64,000 nucleotides of DNA. It comes from Rhopalosiphum padi. Lineage: Eukaryota; Arthropoda; Insecta; Hemiptera; Aphididae. Shown piece by piece: positions 23,068 to 37,800 of this stretch. The notes beneath the pieces were generated by a model. It had not been told where the DNA came from and made no database searches. It saw only the letters and a list, made by a program, of their open reading frames with translations. Positions within the stretch are counted from its first letter, which is position 1, and each line of letters opens with the position of its first letter. The stretch is from contig NC_083597.1 of assembly GCF_020882245.1 (NCBI RefSeq), positions 1,708,581-1,772,580 of the forward strand, in the 5' to 3' direction. Made by a program: the position numbers and the translations under genes.

Positions 23068-26000
23068 AAAGTATCTCCATAATTAAAATTGTTTTTTATT
23101 TGTATGCACTATGCATATTTTATTTATTAAAAATGTCCAGGATTCAAATGTACAAGAAAAGCATGTATATAATCTTAATTGTTTTCAATTGTATTTATTT
23201 TTTTACATTTACTAATTTTATTACCTAATTACCTTTATACCTTATACCTTATTAGATTAAATATTTCTTTTAAAAAATATGTGATTGTGTATGTGTGTGG
23301 TGTGATCTCTGACGAGAGAACCTTGGATGAATTATATAATATAATAATATATATTAAGTATGCATACACAATAGAACGTGGACAGTAAATTTAAACAATT
23401 TCATACTTCGTGTTAAATATTCAGGTATTAATATGGTCTCAGCGCAGACGTTGATTATACTTACAGTCGTCTATATAGAAATAGTTTTCGACGTTTCTAT
23501 TCAATGTTTCGATATAATATTATTATATTTGTATGACACGGCTATAACGTTTAAACTATTACGTCATGGTAAAACTTACCATGATATTATGATACACTAT
23601 ATTACTGTGTTTGTTTTACTTTGCATTAAATAACAGTGTGCGATAAAACGTTGCAGTATCAAAAATATATACCTACTGATTTTTACTCGGACGACTAACA
23701 CTAGTGATAAATATGTTGCCGAGGAATAAACTTATTTCATAATATGTAGGTACTTAAATATTATAATATGACACGTTAAGACAGTTTCTGAGAGTTTCTA
23801 CTTATAAGAACAGTATTATTAGTGAAGTCAAAAAATATTTTTATTATTATTGTTATGTAGTTTGTGTTCGTTGGCGTGACTGCTCTAAAATAGTAATAAT
23901 AGTATTTTACATTTATTTTTCGCACGTATTATATTATTGTTGTGCGAAAACAGTATGGTACTCCTCCGTTGATTAACGTGAATCATTTACCAAAATACCA
24001 TAACTCGTAAGTTATAATATATCGACAAGTCTGTAAGTCACGAACAATGTTGTTTGATTTGATTGGCGTAGGAATAATAAAAACGTGAAGTGTTTTTTAG
24101 CGGCCACTGCATTAGATATTGTTATCGCACGAATTGCAACTGTCGCAATATTACGTTGAATACGCTTAAAAACTATTGTTTTGTTACGCAACACGCTGTA
24201 CTTCCAATATCACGAGACATAAGCCATAAAACGGCACGATAATATTGGCATTTGTCGTAGAAAGGTAATTTAAAATAAAATCAGGCGAACGACGAGAGGT
24301 TTATGTCACATCACGTGCTTAAAATGTCGAAACCAAATATGATTGAAATCTGTTACATTTTCTTGACTCGTTGTTTGTTATTTATAGATGTATTTAATTT
24401 ATTTGCATTGTGTGATTTAACATTTGATATACAAATCCAACAACGAAAACTAAAAGTTTAATGTTTATGTTGTTTATTTGATTTCCCTATAGACAATCTA
24501 AACCCAAGATAGCGTTTATCACACCCGTTAAAGTGAACTTGACGAAAAGTTGAATTCATTAGTATGGTAAGCATAACATATTATAGTGACGATATAATAT
24601 AATATTCAATTAAGTCAATCGCCGGAAACAAAATATGTCGAGTTTATTAGGGCTGTGAATTAACTTTTTACTACCGTTTTTATTATACACGATGAGGTTG
24701 TCGTCGGACGTACGTATACGCTTAATACAAAATCGTTTGTGACGATGCGATTACGATTTTGAATAACTTTTGTGATAACGACAAAACGCGAAATTTGATA
24801 CCTACTGCGCATCATATTACACTGTGTGTGTGTACGTTCACGGAAAACTTATTAAAACGAATGTATTGACTTTTAATTGTTTTCAATTTATTCTTAAATA
24901 TTCTCAATTTCACTGAAATAATGATATTTCACCGGAATTCGCTGTATGAATAATATTGAGTTCATTTAAAATTGCGACTGAAATGTACCTTTTTTTCTGT
25001 ATAATATCACAACTGAAGTGGGAATCACAATAGTATTACTTTCCACTTCAATTGTTTCGTGACCTAACCTTTAAAGTCGTGATGTTTTATAATATTAGAT
25101 TTTTTGACTCAGCAATGTCCATCGTTTACAAATCAAATACCAAAAAGGTTTTTGAAACTTCCATACAACAATACTATGTAGTCTTAGCTTTTGTGATTTT
25201 AGTTATATTCATCTGAATTTTTTTTTAAACAGATGTTTAAACATTGAGCATACGCTTATTAATATTTTAGTTAGTGTATAATATTATGTAATACCTATAA
25301 AACTATACGTTTTTAATAATAAATTCTATAAATAACCGATTACGATTTACATTTTACACTAAACGAGTCTGTATAACTTCCAGTCTATAAATATTACATT
25401 TTAATCTCTGAAAAAAAAATGATAATATAGATATTAGACGTAAATAATAAATATTAAAATAAAAATGTATAGTTAATAACTTAATTACTATAAACAAATA
25501 TATTTAAGTTATTGGAGCTCACGGATTTATATTCGAAGTAATAGTAACAATTCTTAAACGCTGATAGTGAAATGAATCACAAGAAATGCTGATATATTAA
25601 ATCATTATACTTATTATTTGCGTAGACATTTTCTGTGTATTTTACTGAAAACTAAAATCAATTGCTCGGTTGTAGAGCGTAATAATATTTCTTAACTATT
25701 CATATCTCAACGAACACGAGAAATATGAATTATAAAATTATTTAATTTATGTACAAAACTTCAAAAAGGATACTGGACAAATTTTTAGCGTATATTTAAA
25801 ACAAACGAAACCAAATTGAATTGTTAAATACAAGTACTTACTGAGAAAATATACTCGAACGAGAAAAGTTTAATTTGAGTTTGAAGTTTACATTTATTAT
25901 TTGTACGCCCTACTATCGACATACTATTTATTTCTCAATTTAAATATTTTTTGTTGCATTGAAGTTATAATGTAAATATACTTAACTTTGTTTTTGGTTT

Positions 26001-29000
26001 CTATTCTATGATTAATATAGAGTAATTTTTTTTCATTCCGTCAAAAACGAGTAAACGACACAAGCGCTGAGCATAATATTTTCAAGGCGTATGCACATTT
26101 TCATACGTACACGCAAGCATCTGTGGTAGAAATCGTTGTTTATCACGCAGACGAGGCGAAATTATACTTTATTGCATGCAATCTATATTCCTACCTGCAA
26201 TACACCTTCACATAAAATCAATTGTTCGACCACCGTTGTCGCGGCCGGTCAGATCCACATTTTTTTTTTGCGATCGTGGCAAAAAATAAATAATATAGAA
26301 GATGTATAATATTATATGAAGTTACCTCTCCCGCTTTGTCCTATAGATTTCAAAATACCACTAAACGACTGAAAATTAGGTTTCAATAGTTTTAAATCTT
26401 TTATAGTTTTCAGTAAAATCATTTATTACATTAATGGAAATGATGGGTGGGGGGGGGGGGGGGTTATGAAACGCTAACTTCGTGTAGCCCTTCTTACCTA
26501 CTTTATAAAATTATATATTTTACTTCAAAATTCTACCAAATAAGTGCAAATTAAGTTTTGCTATAATTGCAAATCCGTGTTTATATTTTTTACGAATTTT
26601 TTTTAATACTTAGTACTATACTACGTCCCTGCATCATTAAAGTTTAACTTGCAAAAAGGTTGCAGTAGTGGTGTAACTTAAAGTTAATTTTTGTTTTGTT
26701 TTTTTTTTTTTGGAGAAGAAGATAAAAGAAAATACTGTCTACTTATTGTGTCTAAAAGTATAATAATGGAAGTTGACACCATTCAAATAATTTGTAAAAA
26801 AAAAAAATAAATAAAAATAAATAATTTAAATTACAATCGTATATTAACTATAAGTACTATCCGTATTATAATGCGTGTTACATTAAGTATATACAAGCGA
26901 AAATGTGAGCAAAATAGTAGTGAACAGTTAAGTTTTTAAACTTGATTAGTTATAGTTAACTTTGTAATGAATTTAATTTCTAAATTTGATTAATTATCCA
27001 TTGTAATTAGGTACTTTATTAGTTAATGACTAACGAGTAATTATATAAAAAAAACACACAAACAATAATATTAATTAATCATTATGCTTAAAACAAAATG
27101 TTACGATAAGATTACGCCCACGGGTAGTATGTATAGACGACGTTTAAGGTAAATCTTAATAATATTTCGTTATATCTAATTTATCTTTCAATATTTTTTA
27201 AAATGTAACGTTTATCTGATAAAAAATAAAAAAATTTTTGTTTTTTAAATAATGTATTGGTCTGGTGTCAATAAAATAACTGAATAAATCGATAAGTTGA
27301 CATTACGATATAACACAACGCAAGTCAAAAGTATTTAAGGGGTTATATATAGGCAACTTTTATATTACGTTATTATGACTTCTTTGCGTGTTAATAGTAA
27401 ATTATCAATATTATGTATTTGTTTGTTTAGAGATCATATCTGAAATCACTGATACAAAATTTAAAATATGCATTCTCAATAGCAGTCAACATACACAGAA
27501 CAACAACAACAACAACAGAAACATGACATTTGGTTAACGAAACAAAATCAATTTATCAACAAAAAATCAAAAACCAGAATAATATATACGCCTAACAAAA
27601 GTTATTTCACTTTCAGATTTCGATTTGTAATGCAACGATCGAAAAACATTTTATTTTTTTTACTTTTATACTGATCACTATTCGTTATTGAAAATGTTTA
27701 GGACGTTTAGGTTATAACTTATAACCTACGTATATAGGTTACAATATTGAACAAAATCTTTAAATAGTTTTTCGAGCGAGACGTTGCCAGAGCGAAAAAA
27801 AGTTCACTATCCGATCAATCAGCAATTTAAATCTTATTTAAACAATTTCAAACTGTTTTCAACGTCTAAACTTGAGTTCAGAAACTTGTCAACTTTTTAA
27901 CTTACTATTATAATTTTAGGTGTGAAAAATCAGTTAACTTGTCGAAGTTTAGTGTTATTAATTTATAATGGTATATTTTCACGATATTGAGTGTATAAGT
28001 TGTAATACGTAAAGTGAAATATAAAGTTAATTTTTATCGATTCGCAACAGTAAGGTGTAAAATATATTGGGTAATACAGATGATAAATAATTATTTTAAA
28101 TATTGTAAAACAACAGCCGAAATGGATCGGTCTTAACCAAAAACCAACAATTCAACAATTAATCAATAAAAAAGCGGACCAGAAAAAAATGCCTTCATAC
28201 ACAGTACACGTCATGACGTGTTATTTAATTTTATCTGAACAAAATATATTTGTTGTTCAGTTGTGGTGAAATGAAATGTAACGATGTCCTGCTCGGCAAA
28301 TCACGTATTTGTTGTTGTTTTTTTTTCATTCACCGTAGAATATTCAATCATTTTAATATTCATGCTGTCGTTTTACTGAGCGCCTAAGCACCTGGACATT
28401 AATATAATATATACAGTCGTGTATAATACAATGGTCCGGGACTGGGATGTTTAAAAAATCATTTCGACCGGTAGCTAACATACTTTAATTTTAAATTCAT
28501 AACATATACATAGCAACAACAATACCGATTTACTAAGAATAATATTATTAATTGTGCGTATATTTTAGACGGATTATACATAGTTGTTGTGAACACGTGA
28601 GTCCACATATTTTGAATCGCAGACTCGTCGTAATTTGTGAGTCAACCACCACTGTGGTTTGGGTGCGCTCGTTTCCTGTTTCACGGATACCATTATAGAT
28701 TGAATTTAATTTGATTTAGATAGTAGATATCTACCTATACCGATACTTGACTAGAATTCTCTGTGTATGTGAAACGTGCACATTATTATAATTCCAATTT
28801 CTGTGTTTGATCATTTAAATCCGGTTGTTATATAGTGTCAACGAAATATTCAAAAGGACAGATGTGAAGAGATTATAATTGAACAGATATCATAATAAAC
28901 TCAGTAGCTGTAACTACCTGACACCTGTATGGCTTTATGTATAATATTATAATTCCATCATAATCAATCAAGTAAGGCGACTGGGAATTTTTAATTCAAC

Positions 29001-30052
29001 GTTCCACCGGCAGTTTATTTATATATCTGTATTGAATGCATTTTCTCGGTTTTATTTTGTAAATGTATCAAAAACAAAATAAAAAAAATACCGAAATAAT
29101 TAGATGGTAATAAACTAATAATATATTAAATCAACTAACGTATTTTTTTTTTTAATTTTAATAGAGTTAAAGAGGAATATTATTTCCGTTAAAACGTGGA
29201 AAATATAGTGATTTAGAGATTTACGAGAGTTATTATTTCTAGTGATTAAAATGTGAACATATTATTAATTTAATTTATTAATAATTATTAAATCATTTAT
29301 TAAAGTCTATAATATATTAAGTAATAGTATATAATTTACCATAGAGTTGTTCGTTTTAATAGACTTTTATTTTAAGTTCAATGTTTTAAAGCCCGGGTTA
29401 AGCTCCGAATTATAGGCATGAGCCTAGTTAACGGATATATCGCAATTTAAGCCTGGCAAAGGATATTATATAGTAGGTACCCAGAGAGATTAGAGTTAGG
29501 AAACCACTCAGAAAGATGTTATATACAACAAACTAAATAGATTTAGTGTCTTAACATATCTAGTGCGTAGTAAATTATATCCTGCATAATTATGTTAGAT
29601 TTCTAATGACCGATTCGTGTCAAACGAATCACTATTAGGTAAACTTCTAGTGGCCTAATGAAAATAGTGTCAGTTTATTACATAAAATAATTATATTAAA
29701 AAATATGATGAGAGAACCCAAACGTTTTTTTCTTTTGCTTCTACTGCAGAATATCTCAATATAATCTGTTATTATTTTTACATTTTCCACTTGTATTAAA
29801 ACCATTATTAAATAATATACACTTGAATGTATTTAACTTCAATACAAGTAGGTCTAAACAAGTGATAAACTATGTGATTGCGTCTACTCTAGTGCTCTAC
29901 TCATAATTTATTATAAAACATATATAATAATTAATAAGTTTAGCTAATAATTTGTTCGTAAATTACAATAATTTTATTTCGGAATTAATGTGATGACTTT
30001 TATGTATATTTTGTTTTCATTTAAAATGTTTTCATATGCAATATACTTACTA
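23068..30052. other. Intergenic AT-rich sequence
   Basis: No supported gene in 7 kb. Minor items are a run of 15 G at 26449-26463, a (CAA)n tract near 27502-27519 and a CpG-rich patch at about 26080-26250. A segment near 26665 (AGTGGTGTAACTT) resembles the CAGTGGCGTA-type transposon termini noted elsewhere. Confidence 0.4.
26449..26463 (+). repeat. Homopolymer run of 15 G
   Basis: An unbroken G run in very AT-rich sequence, preceded by GATGGGT. It may form quadruplex-type structures and is a likely site of assembly length error. Confidence 0.9.
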
Positions 30053-30655
30053 CATGGGGCTAGTGGTACTTTCGGTATACCAGTATACCGTAATTCAGTT
30101 ATAACTGTTGTTTCCATTTATATCATGCCACAGTAAATAATGAAAACACCATATACGTTTATAATTTATATTTTATAAAAATTAATGTGATATACCTATA
30201 CTGCTCTAATTTAAATTAAATTGTATGATAAAACAGACGTACGCGCAGTTTAACAGACAACAATATTAAATTAATTGGAATAGTATGTTTAAAAATGTCG
30301 CCCCTCAGACAGTTATTTACAAATTAAATCACGTTTAAAAATAAAATTGTGATTGTTTATCAATGTACATAGCACAATCGATCGTATTGCGATTAACTAA
30401 AAATGTAATTATATAAACAAATAGCTATTAGCTGTATTAATAGCTGAGAGCTATTAGATAGGACGCGTAATGCACGGCGAGTCGTGGGTGACCGGTACGC
30501 TAATGCGCATTCGGCGTCCTCTCCGCACGCCGCTGACCGCTCGCTAACCGTATGGCCATTATTATTTTTATTATTAATCGACAAAATCTTAGTTGAAAAT
30601 TATTTTTTTAATAATTTTCATTTTGGGGACCAGAGTAGTACCACTAGTACCTATG
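30053..30655. repeat. Candidate non-autonomous DNA element with ~19-bp inverted ends
   Basis: The left end CATGGGGCTAGTGGTACT (30053-30070) is matched, inverted, by the right end AGTACCACTAGTACCTATG (30637-30655): CAT(G/A)GG..CTAGTGGTACT with one gap. The interior is 565 bp. It contains a GC-rich core (30460-30560) with inverted arms GGACGCGTAATGC and GCATTCGGCGTCC and no coding frame. No clear flanking target duplication was found, so it may be old or the true ends may differ slightly. Confidence 0.45.
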
Positions 30656-33600
30656 TTCGTATAATAATGATTTATATTATGATATAATTGTAATATTGAA
30701 TTTAACAGTCAGTATGAAATATGTAAAATGAAATATGATAGACAAACAATAAGAATTAAATTATGGGAAATTAAAAATTTAATTTAATTTTTGCTCGAGT
30801 TTTTTTTCATTATCCAGAATTTTTACAATATTAGAATACCTGGTATACGCCATATGGCATATTTTAATAATAATAATAATTAATAATAAATGCTTATAAA
30901 AATAAACACATAAGTTATATCATTGGTTATAATATTATGTACAATTCTCGGAAGAACGATTATAAAATATTTTCGAATTTTCATCATATTGACAAAAATA
31001 AAGTATACCTAGTAAGTTATCATTGTTTTTATCTATCTATAGGCTATATTTATGTGTATTAAAAAACTTAACTCAAGTTAATAAGTTAATCGTAAGTGAA
31101 GTACGAAAACGTGCTTTGTTTCTGGCTGGGTGTATGATGTGCATAACTATAATGTGATATTATATGATGTGTAATATATTATGCACAGACATACGGTATA
31201 ATTAATTAATTATGCTTTTAATATATATTTGGTTTAATTCTATAATATTAGTGTGTCTATATAAAAATTCAATATCGAGATATTTTTTGTCTGTGACGGC
31301 CGACGGATTAGCGCGTTTCATAATTTACATAATATGATTAACTATATAGAAATTAATATTACTCAATTACTTTTGAATGAAAAAATGCATTATTATTCTA
31401 AACACTAGTAAAACATTAAAGTATCCTTCTAACACAGACGGATATATACATACAATTATACAAATATTACACTGGCGCCATGACTATTAAATAGTCAAAT
31501 CACGTTCACGTAGAACAGTATTATTCTGTTGTTAAGACGTACCTATTATTAATAATAATATCATGCGTTCAATAAAAATAGTTGAATACTATCATCTTAT
31601 AATGATAACATTTAATACGAATTTTCGACTGCTGAAACAAAAATGACGCCAACGAGTGGAATATACCATTTTTTTTTCCACAAACTTGCCCACACTAGTA
31701 AAATAAACTTTCGTGTTTATGCGAAGCAACACAAAAATGACTAATAACGAATAATCTCAGACAGGCACGTATACAGGGGGGGGTTAGCATATTATAATAA
31801 AAATAAGAATGAGTACCATTATTTATATTTTATTTTATCAACTATTTTAAGATTTGAATGAAAAGTAATACCATACCAAATTACCAAGTTATTACTTGAA
31901 TGATTATTATTTATATTATTATTAGTATTAATTAAATTAGTATACTATAGAGTATAGATGTATATAACTAACGACTAAATTGAATTAACTATCAACTAAA
32001 AAAATGATTATGGAAATACGTAAGAATATAATATTATCTCATTTCAAAAGTAAATAATAGGTACCTATTATATATTTATATTTTAATGTTTAATAATAAT
32101 TTAATATATTCAAATTATATAATTAGTGAGTTTTTCCATTAGTTGAACAACAGTAAACGTTTTATGTTTTTTTAAGTAGATTCATGGGATTTTTTTTATA
32201 TGTACTCTGGTCCATCAATTAAAACTGGTCTACCTACAACATAATTTAATCAGATTTTTTAAAACATAATATTATTGTTTTGTCTGTCATATAGTATCAT
32301 TACTATCATTAGATTTTACCATAGTATACCGATTCAAAAATATTATAATATTGTAAGTAAGTAACTATACTTTCAAGTAAATTAAAAAATGAATAATGAT
32401 ATTTAAATCTATACTTAGTATACCTAATTAAATTAATAGGTATAAAAATTAAATACAACAATAATGTCATATATTTATTTATTGATTAATAGCAATAGAT
32501 ATATCAAGAGCCACCAAAAATTAATATAATTTCTATATTTTAAAATCGTAATCAATTTAATTTAATTTAAGGGGTTTCATAAACTCATATTATGACATTT
32601 TAAGCGGTAAAAATTAATTAACTTGAAGTCTATAAGTCGGTAAAATTTTTACTTTGTAAATTTACTGTACGTCTTAATATCTAATTGATACTCCGTGGTG
32701 TTGTTTGTTACTATATGAAATAGAATTAAACGATTTTATGACACGATAATACTGTGTAATGTGCATATTATATTATTGCAAAAAATGTATATATTTATAA
32801 AAAGGCAAGCGTAATCAGATCAGCTATAATAATATACTAATAAAAATAAAACTGTTATTGTAACATCAAAAATTGAAACCGTTAGAATTTCTTTAACAGA
32901 CTGTTATTTTTTCCGGTGGTTTTATGTCTTACCCTCTTCACGATAACTAATGAACTTATCCTCGCAATTTTACAGTTTATAAATATATACGTGTACGATA
33001 TTATTATAATGGGCATGGCGGTTACTTACTGACAACTAGGGGGCACTATTGTATTATTAAAAATCTCATTTCATCTAATCTTGGAACACGATAAAATGTA
33101 TATTATATATATTATATAAAATATTAATTGCCTTGATTTCAAAATTATATGACAAAAACCTAACCTATTCTGACAAAAATTAGTAAGTTTTAAATTATAG
33201 GCAGAAAATGCGTGTATGCGTTATCTTGAACGTAAATTTTACTACATTATGCGTTGACAAGACTGAGACAGCCTTTGACAGTCCCCTTCAATGAGGCGTA
33301 AGCGTAACGTGTAAATATGGTATACAATTATAATTTATAACTATTGTAGTATTGTGTACCCATAAACACTTCCTAACACATATTTACCTTAATCAGGATC
33401 TAATCAATTTAACCAATTTAACGAAACTAGGCTAATATGGATGAAATATTAACTTACCCATAAAATTACAAATCACAATTTCATCAATCGTTTTTAAAAT
33501 GATACTTTCAGTAATACGATTTACAGACTTACAATTATATTAGTTCGTAAGTAAACCTATTACATAAAATTGATAATTACCAAAAAATAAATTAATGAAA

Positions 33601-34391
33601 AATGTACATGTTTTATCATTATATTTCTGATTTTCATAATTAGATGATTGGCGCCTGATTTATTATGTTGTAGATTATTAATAATACGAGTATATTATTT
33701 TTTAAACTGTCATAGGTAGGTATACATGTTAATTTTGATAATTCCATGCCTATTTTTTATGTACCTACTTAGAAATGAAAAATCATTTACAAAAATGTAA
33801 AACAAAGTATCAGCTGCTAAATCATTTTATGCTTCTGCCACATGCAACGTGCAAAAATATGAATAATTGTATAAGCCATTAGCATATTATATAAAAAAAA
33901 ATATTTTGTCGAATTTAAATGTATTTTTTATTAATTAATACATTGAGGAGTAACCTACGAAATGGCCTTGGCTAAAATTTGGTAGGTGTCGAAATCGATA
34001 GATTGTTATATTGTTATTTATTATTGTATCCTCACTGGCAGAATCGATGCCCCTCACACACGTCACACACACACCACCTTAATCAATGAAACATTGACAT
34101 TGCCCCAGCAAAGTGTATGCTAGTGCCGTACACCGATTATGCATTTATAATAACATACAACAGTATAATATCAATACGAAAATGTGTGCACTATTGTGTA
34201 CACACATACCATTACCATCCACCACGAGTGACGTATATTACCTTCCGTTTTTGACAGACAGCGCGTGATGTGTATAACCAAACTAAAGTCAAAACCTACA
34301 CACTATACGCTATATTATTATTGCATATATGTATTAACGCTGCCAGATCGTCGTGTAATTATTTAATGGTATAATAATATATAGGTATATA
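30656..34391. other. Intergenic AT-rich sequence
   Basis: No supported gene. Around 31762-31786, CAGGCACGTATACAGGGGGGGG has the look of a transposon terminus (CAGTGGCGTA-CAGGGGGG type), but its partner end was not found. Confidence 0.35.
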
Positions 34392-34892
34392 TAGGGCGAC
34401 TATTTTATCAAACAACACTCATTATTTCGAAATCGATTATATGTTTATGAAAATATTTTTTTAAATTATTTTCCAATCGAAATAAAATAACTTTTTTTTT
34501 TAATATTTATATTTTTGTAATTTATTGTCATTACATTTTTTTAAGTTTTTAATTTTTTTGAACGACTAGGTACATTTTTAAATTCATAGACAGAAACAGG
34601 ATATTTTTTAGAATATATTTCGATACATAAAAATCGAAATTTGGACGAGTAGTTTATAAGTTATAAGAATTTAAAGTTAATAAGGTGAACGAAGTGATGT
34701 GATATGAGAATACTCCGTAAACTATTAGTCTACTACTCCATTTACTTAAACTTTAAATACTTAAAACTCATAAACTGCTTGACTGAATTTTGATTTGTAT
34801 GTATTGAAATACTGCAAAAAATATTCTACTTCAGAATATGAAATAAAAAATGTATGTTCTCGTTCAAAAATATAAACATTTTAAAAAATTAC
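34392..34892. repeat. Palindromic MITE, family A copy 1 (right end truncated)
   Basis: The left end GGGCGACTATTTTATCAAAC matches the ends of the element at 57685-58108. Two long arms face each other. The left arm, ending about 34706, contains GGACGAGTAGTTTATAAG and TTTAAAGTT. The right arm, from about 34735, contains AACTTTAAATACTTAAAACT and CATAAACTGCTTGA. A short loop near 34710-34734 separates them. The inverted similarity runs out to about 34559 and 34866, and more weakly to 34892, where the right arm stops before the expected terminus. It has no coding capacity. The superfamily is not determined. Confidence 0.6.
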
Positions 34893-37800
34893 GTTGGTAC
34901 ATTTCACCAGCACCACTCGTTCAAAAATGTCATGCCAAACTAGCACGTGATTAGGAAGAATTTGCACGTGTCCTATTGACGAGCAAAACCTGTTCAATGA
35001 ATTCGTGTCCTACCAGCACCGTTCAAGAAGGAAATTTTGCGAAAATCTAAACACTTGTTATATCAAAATTTAGCACGTGGAAAAATATTAAAATATATAA
35101 AAAAAAAATTTAAATATTGTTTTAATTTGACTAAAAAATTTTTTTCAAGAACATTAATAGATTTCGAAATAATGAGTACCTATTGTTCGATAAATGAATC
35201 ACCTAGTATTTATATATATGTATAATGTATATAATATATTTTTCGTAATCGATTAATTGATATTGTTTTTAAATGAGAATGTATTCCATACCTCAGTTAG
35301 TGGTGATGCTGCAGTGAAGCGATTGAATACCGTCTCAAAGTATTTCATAGTTTAAAGGGTTAGAAAAATTTATTAAAGTATTATAAAATTAATTTTTTGC
35401 TCGCAACTTGGCTGGGCCGAACAGGAAATTCGGACGATGGAGTATAATATCTAATACGATAAAAACGCACGTAGCTGGATAAGTCACGTTTTAGGAGGAA
35501 CATATTAAACTGTACTGATAAAACTAATTGCTTAGGCAAAAGTCTAAAAAGCTCACTCCCGTACCATTGTTTTTTACTTATACAGTTATATCTAAAACGA
35601 GATTACTTACTAAACTTAAAAAATAAGTATCTCCGTAATTTTGAAGTTTTCCTTTTTGATGACCATAATAATATTATAATACTTCTACTGTAACTATATT
35701 ATATTATTAACTATATCGTTACTTTTTTTGTCGCAAGATTAGTTAGAATGATTTTTCTTTTAATATACATATTATAATTATTTTTAAACGGTATATACCT
35801 ACTTACGTAATCAATTTTTTTTAATAATTATAGTATTGTGTAGAGTTCGGCACGCGTGCATCGTGCACCTGTCTATCCGTACCAAATCCGAACTGCATTA
35901 TGATATGCAAGTATGCAACTATATAAGTAGAAATTATAAGGTAGGTATACCTATTTTGATAAAATAAATGTTAATTCAATTTTTTTTTGGTTGTTATAAT
36001 ATATTATGATGATGAACTCACACCAATAAATTAAATATATTATTGTAATGAAAAAACAAAATGTTTATAAAGTATATTATATTATATGTATATATTAACT
36101 TATTATGCAGTTTGAAGATTCCAAAGGTTTCTCAAATATCGAATGTAAGAAAAAATATGTTTTACAATTTAAATGTTGATCAAATTATTTTTGATCTCAA
36201 CATACAAAATATTTATGAACTTATATTAGTATATTACTAATTTTATTGACACGATAAATAAAATTATTCTAAAACCGTCTCAAGTAACAATAGTGTTATT
36301 GATGAATAATGTTTATCATACGAGAATAAAAATAAATACTTATTGGTTTAATATTATCGGAATAATTTCTAAGTGCACATATTATACACTACAAAATATA
36401 ATTTTTATAAGAAGTTACATTTTAATAGATTATTTAATATTTTACATAATTATTGTTGTTCTTTGATGTCTTCAGGAATGTAAGTACCCAAGTCTGAAGC
36501 AAACATTTTTTTTCATTTTAGCTTTATTAAATTGGGGATTGTAACGTCTAATATACTTTACAGTTTATTGAAAGATTCATATACTTTTTATTTTTTATAA
36601 ATATTTTAAGTTAACATTTTAGCAAAATGTATCATTTTCGTAGTTCATAACTGTATTAATATAAAACTTTTTTGTCGTTGTTATTTTAATTAAATGTGTA
36701 GTTTCGAGATTTTGATGCTCAACATAATACAAGGTTTATTTCACAATGCACCTTTTAATAATATATCTAAAATGTCTTGTCTGCCAATGTTTTTACGAAC
36801 GCTCAAAATATATTATACTTTGAATTTTTTAAATTATACAACAATGTTATTTTTAGATTACTTTTTACAGAATTTTCCGTTTAAAGTATTATAAAACGAA
36901 AAAAGGAATATTGCATTATAATATTATAATGTAACAATGTAAATTATTAACATTTAATCTATTTGCTATCCATGAATTCTGTCAAAACTGATTCAGTATC
37001 ATTTGATATAGGTATATTTAGTTCAACTGATAAAATATATATGCATAGAATTCCGCTATATCGAATAAATAATATCAATAAAATTATAATTTTATTATTA
37101 TTGTTATTACACGCAGGAATAGATGATTGGCATAGCCCTTGTAGTTAATAAATCCTGAAAAATCAATACAATAATCATGTTTAAAATTATAATAATGGAA
37201 ATAAAAGCTGAGAGCCACAAAAAAAGTAATTAGAAGTAGTGGAAAGTTTCTTTTATAATTCATATTAAAGTTAATAAGTAGGTAAAATTAATATTAACTC
37301 ATTAGTTTTTTGCTGTTTACGACGATCCAAATCCCTATTTTTAATGTATTTAAATTAACTTAAATTATAGTCACAACAAACTAACGATAAGTTATATGAT
37401 ATTCTCATATTTATCATTACAGGCCGTTTAACACAAAAATAAAGTTCAAAGAATTATTAGAAAATAGCATAGACGCGTTGAAAAAAAAAATTAAATCGAT
37501 TTTACAATTAATTTTTGGATATTATTTCAGCTGGCACTATTTTAACAAATTATATCTTTGTGTGGTTTTCACTTTTAATTATTAGTATTATTTTTAATGT
37601 TAACTGGATTCTATCTAAAATAAAATCTTAAAACAATTAAAAACAAAATAAATAAAGTTCCAAAACCTAAAAAGATGTTGGTAGTTTTTTATAAGTTTCT
37701 TGACAACAAAAGGCTGCAGTATATTTCATTGAATTTATATTATATTTAAATTAACGGTTATTTTTTTAGCAGCTGGTGCTTTTAACTTTAATTTTTAATG

